A stretch of DNA of 64,000 nt from a virus: IMG/VR virus record IMGVR_UViG_3300002835_000175, positions 1 through 64,000 of that record; one strand, given 5' to 3'. Below the pieces are notes generated by a model. The model ran no database searches. It had not been told where the DNA came from and saw nothing but the letters and a program-made list of their open reading frames with translations. Positions 44,805 through 56,100 of this stretch are shown piece after piece. The first letter of the stretch is position 1, and each line of letters opens with the position of its first letter. Position numbers and translations under genes: made by a program.

Positions 44805-45827
44805 ATGGAAATAGATGTAGAAAAAATTCTATACAGAATTTTATTAGGATACTACTATATAGTTATACATAATATAACTTATAAAATTATTTATCCTAGT
44901 TTGGATATAAAATATAAAGCTCAATTATTATATGAAAAAATTATAGAGGACAATAAATATGACAAAGCATGGTTAACTCCAGCAGAGATATCTATTTATT
45001 TGGATCATAATAATATATGGAACAAGACTAAAGAAGAAGAACTGGAAAATAATAATAAAATTTTAGAGGATCTAAAAATAGATCTATATTTAAATTATAT
45101 AAATGAGAAGAAAAAAAAGAACATAAAAAATAGCATAAAAACACTAAATAAGTTAATCAATCAACAATATACTCAAAAAACATCAATGAATCATTTGGGC
45201 ATAGAAGAACAAGCTCTCTCTATTAAAAACGAATTTATTATAATGAACACTATCTATCTTGATGATAAATTGTATTTTGATAATCCAGAAAAAGAAACCC
45301 ATGATAGTTTATATTTACAAAAATTTATTCATGAGATAGTTATCAATACTATTGATGCGACCAAGCTTAGATTAGTAGTAAAGTCCGACCTATGGAGATC
45401 CTACTCTAATTGTGCAAATTTAATTATGAATTTTTTAGATATAAATGATGACTATAGACATTTAATAGGTTTACATAAGATGTATGATAATGCTAGACAA
45501 CACCAAGAATCTCCATCTGAGGATATAATAAAAGATGATGATGCTTTAGATGGATGGTTTTTACATCAAAATAGAAAAGCAGAAAAGGAAAAGAAGAAAA
45601 ACGCTATTCTTGGCAAGGTTGGTGATAAAAATAAAAATAAAGATGAAATATTCTTAATAACAAACGACGCCAAAGAATCACAAGAAATATTTAGTGTGAA
45701 TGACGACAAAGGAAAACAACAAATACAAGAAATGATTGCTGCTAGTCAGCAAAAAGAAACTAAGTGGCAAGATTTGAATTTTGTAAAAGAAAATGTAAAA
45801 CAAGAAATTAGTTCTAGAAGGAAATAA
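44805..45827 (+). CDS. Tail-assembly-region protein, 340 aa
   Basis: Very Lys/Ile/Asn-rich and helical, starting MEIDVEKILYRILLGYYYIV; the C-terminal third is charged and coil-like (KAEKEKKKNAILGKVGDKNK). Stands three bases after tail tube 2 and before the chaperone-like genes. No family recognised; a tail-assembly factor by position. Confidence 0.55.
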   Translation: MEIDVEKILYRILLGYYYIVIHNITYKIIYPSLDIKYKAQLLYEKIIEDNKYDKAWLTPAEISIYLDHNNIWNKTKEEELENNNKILEDLKIDLYLNYINEKKKKNIKNSIKTLNKLINQQYTQKTSMNHLGIEEQALSIKNEFIIMNTIYLDDKLYFDNPEKETHDSLYLQKFIHEIVINTIDATKLRLVVKSDLWRSYSNCANLIMNFLDINDDYRHLIGLHKMYDNARQHQESPSEDIIKDDDALDGWFLHQNRKAEKEKKKNAILGKVGDKNKNKDEIFLITNDAKESQEIFSVNDDKGKQQIQEMIAASQQKETKWQDLNFVKENVKQEISSRRK

Positions 45828-45829
45828 TT

Positions 45830-46132
45830 ATGAAAAATAATAGAAAAGGAATAGTTAATAGTATAAGTAAAAGATTTCAAACCACAATGATTGGATGCCT
45901 CGCTAGATTTGAAGATAATTTTGGACACCTTTGGAACCATAATTCCGATGGTAAATTAACAGATAAACAAGAAGAGCTTGCTGAACTATGGGAATATACT
46001 AGAACATCTATACTTAATCATGGCAATAATCAAATGAGAGAAGCTATTGATGAAATTATAGATTATATAGAAAAGGAAAACGAAATATTTAGATATCATT
46101 TTATTATTAATAACAAGACAAATAAGGAGTAA
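45830..46132 (+). CDS. Small tail-assembly-region protein, 100 aa
   Basis: Starts MKNNRKGIVNSISKRFQTTM; contains LARFEDNFGHLWNHNSDG and a helical end. It lies two bases after the 340-aa gene and four before the next. Unknown; possibly half of the tail chaperone pair. Confidence 0.55.
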   Translation: MKNNRKGIVNSISKRFQTTMIGCLARFEDNFGHLWNHNSDGKLTDKQEELAELWEYTRTSILNHGNNQMREAIDEIIDYIEKENEIFRYHFIINNKTNKE

Positions 46133-46135
46133 ATT

Positions 46136-47023
46136 ATGAACTTAGATTCTTTTAAATTTTTTATTGATGGTTCAGAACAGGACTTTACAATTAAATCTCC
46201 CTCTCTAGGGGATCAGAGAGAGGCCCAGAAGGTATATAATCAAGCCTTCTCTGATGCTGTAAAGTCAGGATGTATTGTACGAGCTAGACTAGATGATCTA
46301 TTAAAAGAACAAGGTCTGTGGGATGATAACAAACAGGTCAAGTTCAATACCTTGCAACAACAGATATTAGATTATGAAAAGACACTATCCAAAGGTGGTA
46401 TTAATCTAAAATCGGCTAAAGAGATAGCCATTAAAATGAAAGGTCTCAGAGAGGACATGAGAGAGCTGATCTCTGTTAGAACCAATTTGGATAATCACAC
46501 AGCAGAAGGTCAAGCTGATAATGCTAGATTTAACTATTTAATATCTGCCTGCTTGGTGTATTCATCTAATAAAGACAAGAAGTATTTTAAGAGTTATGAA
46601 GAATATTTGTCAAAAGCCGCAGAGCCTATAGCGATCAAAGCGGCTCAAGTCTTGGCGAATATGCTTTACGGCCTGGATAATGATTACGAAAAGAAATTAC
46701 CAGAAAATAAATTTTTAATTAAGTATAAGTTTGTGGATGATAAATTACGTTTGGTAAACGCAGAAGGAAAACTTGTTGATAGTGATGGTAGACTAATAGA
46801 TACTTTTGGAAGATTTATTAACGAAAAAGGGGAATATGTTGACAAAAACGGAAACCTTGTTGATGAAAATGGAGACTACATCACCGACTTTAAACCATTT
46901 ACTGATGATGATGGTAATCCTATTGTCGAAGATAGTGCTGAAGTTCAACCAAAACCCCAGACTCCAGAAGAGCCTAAAACAGAATTGGTTAATGAAACTA
47001 AGCCAGTATCTGTGGACTCTTGA
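46136..47023 (+). CDS. Tail assembly chaperone-like protein, 295 aa
   Basis: MNLDSFKFFIDGSEQDFTIK opens a helical domain (about 1-200) of the kind found before tape measures in large phages. Residues about 215-260 are a short repeat: G-K-L-V-D-S-D-G-R-L-I-D, G-R-F-I-N-E-K-G-E-Y-V-D, G-N-L-V-D-E-N-G-D-Y-I. The tail is Pro/Glu-rich. No frameshift site was evident to me. Confidence 0.55.
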   Translation: MNLDSFKFFIDGSEQDFTIKSPSLGDQREAQKVYNQAFSDAVKSGCIVRARLDDLLKEQGLWDDNKQVKFNTLQQQILDYEKTLSKGGINLKSAKEIAIKMKGLREDMRELISVRTNLDNHTAEGQADNARFNYLISACLVYSSNKDKKYFKSYEEYLSKAAEPIAIKAAQVLANMLYGLDNDYEKKLPENKFLIKYKFVDDKLRLVNAEGKLVDSDGRLIDTFGRFINEKGEYVDKNGNLVDENGDYITDFKPFTDDDGNPIVEDSAEVQPKPQTPEEPKTELVNETKPVSVDS

Positions 47024-47049
47024 TAATTTAACTTTAAAGATTGAATACA

Positions 47050-47080
47050 ATCAGGCACGTTGTATACGCGTGCCTTTTTG
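47050..47080 (+). terminator. Rho-independent terminator before tape measure
   Basis: GGCACG-TTGTATACG-CGTGCC then TTTTTG. It would limit read-through into the tape-measure gene; a TATACT box follows at about 47086. Confidence 0.85.
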
Positions 47081-47111
47081 TATTTTATACTAGATTTAAA
47101 AGGAACACCAT

Positions 47112-50100
47112 ATGGCATCAGCTTTTAATCTAACCGCGGAAATTAATCTAAGAGGACCGTCCAATCTTAGTAAAGTTGTATCTGATATTCGTCGTCAATT
47201 ATCAACAGTAACTCTTGATCTTAATATTAATCCTAGATCACTATCTAGCATACAACAAGCTACCGGAAATATACAGTCACTAAATGCTGCATTGAAAAGC
47301 GCATCAACCAATGCTGCTAATTTAAATACTGCTCTAAGTAATCTTGGAACAGCTATTGGAAATGCCTCTAGAGGAATGAATAATCTTGGTGGTGGCGTAA
47401 ATAATATAGCTAATCAAGTTAATAATGCTAGAAAAAGCACTGCTCAAATAACATCACAGATGGAAGAGTTTGGTAAGCAGTCAGCTCTTGCGGTCAGAAG
47501 ATTCGCAGCGTTTAGTGTTGCTACCGGAGGCATATATGCGCTAAGTAGAGCAGTAGCCTCTGCCTATGGAGAATTCTTAAATTTTAATAAAGAACTTGTT
47601 AAACTACAACAAGTTACTGGAGCAACAGAAAACGGATTGAAAGGCATCACTAACGAAATAACCAGACTATCCACTAGTCTTGGTGTGACAAGTTCAGACT
47701 TATTGACCGTGAGTTCAACACTCGCCCAGGCTGGTTTAAGTGCGACAGAAACAAAAACGGCATTAGAAGCCTTAGCTAAATCCGCATTAGCTCCGTCTTT
47801 CGATAATTTAAATGATACCGTAGAAGGTAGTATCGCTTTAATGAGACAGTTCGGTATTAGTGCTAGTGATCTAGAAAGTTCGCTTGGTTCTGTAAATGCT
47901 GTTGCTGCTGCGTTCGCGGTAGAATCAGGAGATATTATTAAAGCTATTCAAAGAACGGGCGGTGTGTTCGCTGCTGCTAGTAAAGGAGTTAGCCAAGGCA
48001 AAGACGCTCTTAATGAATTTATTGCTGTATTTACAAGTGTTCGTCAAACCACTCGTGAAAGTGCAGAAACAATTGCTACTGGTTTAAGAACTATCTTTAC
48101 AAGAATTCAAAGAGGAAGCACCATAGAAGCACTAAAAGAATATGGTGTTGTTTTAACAGATTTAGAAGGTAAATTCGTTGGACCATACGAAGCAATCAGA
48201 AGACTTAGCGAAGGCTTAAAATTATTAGATCCAAGAGATCTTAGATTTAATAAAATAGTAGAAGAACTTGGTGGCTTCCGACAAATCGGCAAGGTTATTC
48301 CTCTTATTCAACAATTCACGGTTGCTCAACAGGCTCTAGGGGTCGCTCAAAGAGGAGCCGGATCTTTGGCTGAAGATGCAGCAATAGCACAAATATCTTT
48401 AGCTAATAAAATTACAAAAGTCAGAGAAGAATTTATAGCTTTAATTCGTGATATAGGACAAAGTAAAAACTTTCAAAGATTTGTGGATATTTCTCTTCAA
48501 TTAGCGAGCGCTCTTATAAGCGTGGCTTCTGCGGCTAAAGAAGTTTTACCAGCAATAGCAGCACTAACAGCTATAAAAGCCATCCCTGCGATTGGTCAAT
48601 TTGTTGGTGGTTTTGGTAGAAACATAGCTCGAAAAAATGATGGTGGACCAGTAAGAGCGTTTGCTAGTGGTGGATATGTACCAGGATCAGGAAATAGAGA
48701 TACCGTTCCTGCTATGTTAACTCCTGGCGAATTTGTTATTCGTAAAAAAGCAGTACAAGCAATTGGTCTTAATGGTTTGAAGAATATGAATAAATATGCT
48801 GGTGGAGGCCCGGTTAAATTAAAAGATTTAGAAAGAAGAAGTGGTTCGGAAACAATTAAAAAAGCATATAGCTCAAAAATACAACCAAATGACAGCATTA
48901 GAGGAAATATTAATCGTAAATCAGAAACCATTAAACCAAATGATCCTAAGTGGACATTTATTCAAAACAACGCAAAACAGAGATATCTTCAATTAAAACA
49001 AAAAAGTCCTAAAGCATCCGATAAAAAACTAAAAGATATAGCTGCTGGAGACGCTTTCGAAACAGGTGTTGAAAAATTTTATGGAGGAACAAGAACTCCA
49101 CAAAGTTATCCTGTTGATATTATTGGTAGAAAAAATCCTACTGAAGTTAAATTTACTAGTAAAAAAGTTCCAATACTAGATCTTTTAAGTAAATTATTTA
49201 GATATAAATATCAACAAAATACTCTTTCTAGATATAATTTTACTCCAAATACAGATGATGTGAATATTGGTAATTTAGATACCATAGAGATGGGGCGTGG
49301 ACAAAAACAAAAATTTATGCAACTATATCCATTTAATAATGGTGGTATAGTTCAAAAATTTAAAAAAGGAGCCAAGGTTCAAGAACTTAGTCCACAATTA
49401 AAATCTCAGGTTGAGGATGCTGGTAGTTTTGAAAATCTAATTAATAGAAATATGATTGATAGACAAGGCAATTATAATTTTGGATTAGTATCGTTAAAGT
49501 CAGGTACTTCCAAAGGAGGTAGGATAGAGAATAGGCCAATTAAAGATACTGGTAAAAGAGCAAGAATTCATGTCGGAGCTTTATCAGACAATAAATCTCA
49601 ATATGGCAATATTGAAAAAGATATCGTTGATAGTTTAGAAGGAGTGATTGTAAATACTGGTAAAGCATTAGCATCATCCATAAAAGCAACACCAGCATCT
49701 GGAAACTTAGAAAAAAATATTTTAAGTGGAGCAGTATTAAGTAGTGCTACTGGAAGCATATTTGAAGCCGCTTTACAAATGGTTGGTGCTCCATTTATTG
49801 ATAAGGTAGAATCATTAAAATCTATAGATTTTCCATTTGGCCTAGGTACTGCTTCTAAATTGTTTGGTCAATTTCCAACAGATGTACCAACTGATGCAAC
49901 AAGAACTTCCGGAGGCGTTGGTAAAGGTATATCAAGTTTTGTTGATCAGATATCTAGATTTACTAAAGCAGTAAATAAAGGAGAATTTTCTAAATCAATA
50001 AAATTAGCTCCTAATGCTTTTACCGCTCAGAATCTATTTGATATTGCTAAAAAAAGTCCAACAAATCAAACACAACTTAATAGTGTATTAGGTGAATTCG

Positions 50101-53100
50101 GATTGCCTAATATTGGTAGAAAAATGCCAAAAGCAACAGGCAATGTTCTTGATAATGCGTTGGCGACCAATAGTAAACTTATTGAAAAATTAAAATCAGC
50201 AGGATTAATATCTGCTAATGCTACGGGTGGTTCAATTTCTGGACAAGATACTGTTCCGGCACTATTAACTCCTGGCGAATTTGTTATAAATAAAAAAGCG
50301 GCAAAAAGAATAGGTTCATCCAAATTACATCAACTTAATAAAGCTGATAAAACACAAGGATTTAATAAGGGTGGAGCTGTCGGAAATATACAAAGTTTTG
50401 CTGGTGGTGGAGGAGTTCAAAGTTTTGCGGCCGGTGGTATGGCTCAAGTATTTAGTGGATTAGTGTCGGTTATTTCTAAATTAATACCTAGTTTTAATCA
50501 ACTATCTACCACTACCGCAACCGTTACAAAAAATATGGCCGCTCAACAAGTGGCGACATTTAGACAGCAAGGGTTGTCTGGAGCTGCTTTGAAAGCCGCA
50601 ATGGTTAATGCCGGATATGCCACTGGCGGCATAAATAATATGAGAAGTAGAAATCAAAAAGCAGCCAATCAAACAGCGAATCAAACTAATGATAGTGGTG
50701 GCGGATTAAAATCTCTAGGCTTGATGTTTATTGGGCCAATGATAGCAGAAGCTATTAATTCTTCTGTAACTAAAAATTTTGGTAAAACCGGAGCTGTTGT
50801 TGGTGCTGGGATAACATCTGTTGTTTCTGGGGCTACTGTTGGTTCAGCTTTTGGTGCTCCCGGAGCTATTGTTGGAGCTGCTGCTGGACTAGCTTCTGCT
50901 TTTATAAATGCCGAATCGGCAGCAGACGCTTATACTAAAGCCCAGAACGAACTAAAAATAGAAACCGAATCATCTAAACTTGAAAAAGCACTACAAAATC
51001 TTTCACAAAATGTTGGAGACACAGCAAGCAATATATCCGACGCTAGTAATGCTCTTATGGCTATTATGTCATCTGGGGCTGAAAATAGACAAATTGTTAC
51101 CAGAGAGTCACAAGGCTTATTAGGACTAGAAGAAGGAACCATAGGAAGATTTATTGGAGAGTTTTTTAGGGACGCGTCCGCTAATTTTTCAGAAACATAT
51201 TTTGGAACAACACCAGAAACAATAGATACAACAGCCCTTAATAGAAATCTTTTATCTGAATCTTTACCACAAGCAACCGCGTTACAAAGAGCCATAGAAA
51301 CACAATTAACATCCGGAATATCTTTAGAAGACGTTTTTAAAAATCTGAAACTTACAGGAGCAGATGCTAATCCTGAAACAAAAAGAACACTAGCAATTGC
51401 TAGAGGCAAAGACGAAGTTACAAAAATAGAAGCAGATATTGCTGCGGCAGAAACTAAGCGTTATACTGGAGGAGACATTAGAGCAAATGGTACTGTTGAG
51501 ACAGCAGAAGAAGAAAAAACAAGAAAACTAGAAGCTTTGAATGCAAAAAGAGCAGCAGCTATAGACAGATTGTCCTCGGAAGAATTAAAAGAAATAGAGA
51601 CTCGTAATAAAAATGCAGCAGCAGCAAAAGCTGTGAGCGTTGAAATAGATATGTTCGCTCAACAGATTAAAAAATTAGGAGGGGTTATAAGTAGGGCCGA
51701 TGCTGAATTTGCAGAAGCTGGTAGATTACGAGACATAGCAACATCCTCTGGTCTAGGAGATGCCAAAATAGTTGGTCCATCAAGATTAGATGAAAATGTA
51801 TTAGGTAATTTAACAGCATATTCTACAGACGAACTTGTTCAAGCATTAGATAGAACATCAGAAACTTTGGGATTTTCTCCAGAATTTAGCAAACAAATAA
51901 AAACTAGCGCTGTAGCACAGCAAACATTAGAATCGGAGTTACCACGAATTCTACTAGAGGCTGCTCAATCTCAAAAAACTCCTGGAGGAGAAGTAGATCA
52001 ATCTGTTACAGACAGAATAACAGAGGTGTTTGATCCATTAAAGGCAGCACTAGGAGAAGAAATAGATTCAACAACTCTAGATACAGCATTAAAAAATGTT
52101 GTTACCGCTCTTGGTAAATCAGCAACATCACTACAAGGAAAGAGTTTCGAAGAGATTGCTGCTAGTGTACCGGAATTACAAGGATTATTAAAGCCATTGG
52201 CTGATGTTACATCAACTGTTGAGTCTTCGTTGAAAGCATTCAATGACATGCTAAGCGCAACCAATAATGAAATGAATAATTATACCAATCATCTTGGTAG
52301 AATTTTAGATTTACAAATCCAAGCATCTTCTATCGAATTAGATGCTGCTAATAATCTTAAACAAGCTCTTGGCAAAGGAGTTTCAGTAACAGAATTAAAT
52401 AGACCATTTGAAAACGCTATAGACTCTTTAACAAGTACTCAGGGACCGAATGGAATTGTTCGTGGAACCGGAACCCTAGATCCAGAAGAGATAGCTCGTA
52501 GATTAGCTCAAGCAGACAAAGAACTTGCTCAAACACAAGCGGGTGGTCAGCAAAAGGGTGAAAGTTTAGATGAATTTTACACTAGATTAGCCAAAAATAA
52601 AACAACGGTCGATAGGCTTGCTAAAGCACAAGAAATGCTTGCTAATAATACCACAAGAGCTTCTAATGCTCTTACTAGAATCGGAGAACTACGACAAGCA
52701 CAAGAAAGTAGACGAGGAACCTTTGATGAAATACTTAAAAATCTAAATAATCCAGAATGGATATCGGAATTTACTAGTCAAGTTGGCTCTCTCGTTAGAG
52801 TTGATCAAGGAGCAGGCACTATATATGATATAGGCCCAGCACTTGAAGCCTTTAGAACAAGAATTGCTGGTATGGATCCATTAGAAAGAGAAGCAGCAAC
52901 AGAAAAATTCTATAATAATATTATTAATATTTTACAAAAGGCCGGATTAAAGGTAGATCCAGAAGTTATACGAGGATTAATAGGAGTTGGCGGTCCGGAC
53001 GCTAAAATGACCCAAGCAATTGATCAATATAATCAAGCAATAAAAGCTCAAACAGATGCCACATTACTATTATCTGAACGTATGGAAGACTCATCTGAAA

Positions 53101-56100
53101 TTTTAAAGACTAAAGTAATAGAAGCAGCAGATGCATTTCTAGATAGAATAAAAAATGCTGGAGATTTACCATTAGAAGCGCGTCCGGTTGGTGTTGGTAT
53201 AGATGGAAATCCTGCCAATGTTGCTGGTTATGCTTCTAGAGGAGGAATGATTTATGCTAGCAAGGGCCAGCTAGTTAATTTTCAACCAAAAGGAACCGAC
53301 ACTGTGCCAGCGATGCTAACTCCTGGCGAGTTTGTTGTTAATGCTAGAGCCACCAAAAAGAATATGGGATTATTAAAATCTATAAATAATGGATCTAATA
53401 ATACTGGATATTCTAAGGGGGGTATGGTTTATTTAGCTGATGGTGGCGTAATAGATATCAATAAAGGTAAACAATTATTTAGTAAATTTTTGACATCTAG
53501 TGGTGATGACAAATATTATGCTGATCTATTAGGATCAGGATCCCAAGCTGACTTAGATGCTATTTTTAAAGATTTGCGAGCCACTAGTGAAAGACCATTA
53601 GGATACGAATCTTTAGCTCCAGAAGATATAGAATCAGTAGACGCTGCTATAAATGAATTTATTAAGAATTATGAATTTGGAAGATCAAAAGCAGCTAATG
53701 CTGAAGGAGACAAAGTTAGAGAAGCTAGAGCAGCAGATGCTCCAAGATTAGCTCAATTACAAGCCGAAGAACTTCGAAAAGCCGTAAATGCTGGTATAGT
53801 TAGTGCTGATGATCTTGGAATTAGGGATGGAGATTATTCAACAGCATCTAGACCACTAAGCATTGACGAAAGAGATAAATTAAGACAAGCGCAGATCAAC
53901 GCTCAGGCGGCTGAAAGAGAACAACAAAGAAAACAAGAATTTGAGGGACGTTTTGCGGAAATTGAGAAAACTAAAAGACAGATGGAAACTGTGAAACAAG
54001 CAGATACTCAGGCAAGAACAGAAATTAATCCACTAACTAAAAAACCATTTTCAAGCGATGCTGAAAAACAGGGTGTTTTAGCACGACAGGCTTTTGAGGC
54101 TCAACAAAAGGTTCTTTCCGATGATAAAGCAAGAAAATTACGTCTGAAAGAAGAAACAAAAATGTACCAGGCAGAAAGTTTTGGGGCGTCTCTCGTAGAT
54201 ATGTATAGAAACAGTAGCTATTATAACCAAACATCCGATCCTATTTTAAGAGAATTTATTGAAAATAGAATAAGAGAACAAACACCATCTATTTATGGTA
54301 CTGATTGGGATAGAAGGAGAGTCAACGTGCCTTTAGCCAAATCTAGGTCATCATTGAGAGCTAGAATAGGAGAGATAGTAACGTCAGCTACTGTTGAATA
54401 TAATAGACAGGGACGAGCAAGACAAGAGATGGTCGCTAAATCTCAAGAAGACTTTGCTAAGAAAAATATGGATACGGCCTTGCAACAATTTGGCGAAGGT
54501 GTTGATAAAAGTCCAGTTTTAGCTGCTGTTAGTGCTGTTCCAAAGAATGTTGCTAATGTTATAAGAACAACTGTTGGCGGAGCCGGTGTTCTTGCTGGTG
54601 GACTAACTTATGGAGCTGGCAAACTTACTGGAAGTGATATGCTTACTCAGTTTGGTCAAGAGTTAGCAAAATCCGGCGGCGCTCAGGCCGGAATGGGTAT
54701 AGAAGGAATCCGACAAGTTGGCTCAGGATTAGGATCTCGTTTGGGCTTTGGAGAAGCATATGGTACTGCGGAACAAGAAGCAATGAAAAGAAGAGAAGCT
54801 TTGATATCTCAAGAAGTGGAGAGAGCTAGTGGGGCCTATCAAACAGATAACAGAACAACGTTGGGTAATCTGTTAACTCCTGAAAATGTTGTTAGAGGAG
54901 CCATTACAACAGGAGATATTTTCGGTGAAGCAGCTGGTGATATTGGTGGTGAAAAGTTATTTGGAAGATTGTTTCCAAATGCTTTCAAAGGAATGGCAAA
55001 ATCTGTCGGACCCAGACCACCAACCCCTGTTAAAACAACAACAGCTAGTGCTGATTTATTTGATAATACAAACGTAAGATTTCCAACAGGAGCTTCTAGT
55101 GATATTGCAAATCGCACAACATCTGGCACAGGCACAAATTTTGCTAATATGACAGCAAATCTATTGGATCAAAAAGCGTCAACAGAGTTTGGACAAACAG
55201 TTGGACGAGGACTTGGTATTCTTGGAGGAGGAATTAAAAAAGGTTTTTTTGGAGGTGTTGATTTGGCCGAAAAAGGTCTAGCTGGTTTACAAGATTTTAC
55301 CGGCAAGGCACTTATGGGTACGGCCAGTATTTCTGGTAAGAGCGTTATGGGTGCTGCTAGTATTGCTGGTAAAGGAGTTATGGGTGCTGGTAAAGGAGCT
55401 ATGGGCGCCGCTAGAGGTTTGTTACAGTTTGAAAAAAGCCCAATTTTAAATTCATTACGAAAAATAGGCGTCCTTCCAAAAATAGACTGGATGAAGAAAC
55501 AAGCAAGAAAAACCGCAAGAGCGCAAGGAGCTGGTCGTTTTGGCCTTGGTGAAAAAATTATGGGTTTTGGTGAAAATATAAGTAATATATTTAGAGATAG
55601 ATCCACAAGAAAATGGTTTGAAAATTTACAAAAACAACAAAAACTATCTGAAAATCCTTTAGAAGATCTGGTAAAATTAGGATCAGAGAAAAGAACCAAA
55701 ACAACTCAACCAATTCCAGAGACACCAAAACCAATAACTCAAATTGAACAACCAAAACCAATAACTCAAGAAAAACCTTTGTCTTTTGGAGATGCTATAC
55801 GAGCAAGAGCAGCGGAACAAGGAATTACAGTAGAACAAAAATTAGAAGAATTAAGAAATCTTTTTCCTGAGGGTAGAAGCACAATCAAGTCTGGTCTTTC
55901 TAGTCCTATTGGAGCAAGATCTTCAAAATCTATAAAAGATATAGCTTTATCATCTAAAGCAAAAGCATACGCAGAAAATATACCTCAGGCTCAAAGAGAT
56001 GCCTTTGAAGCTTTGTCACGAAATGTTAATCCAGATAAACAAGAAGCATTTTTAATAGACATGCTAGAAAAAGCATCCGCTGATGAGTTGGCATGGATAG

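Noticed and set aside
45830-47023. Programmed frameshift between tail-assembly genes
   Set aside because: The genes are separated by stop and start codons with ribosome sites, and I found no convincing slippery heptamer at the junction.
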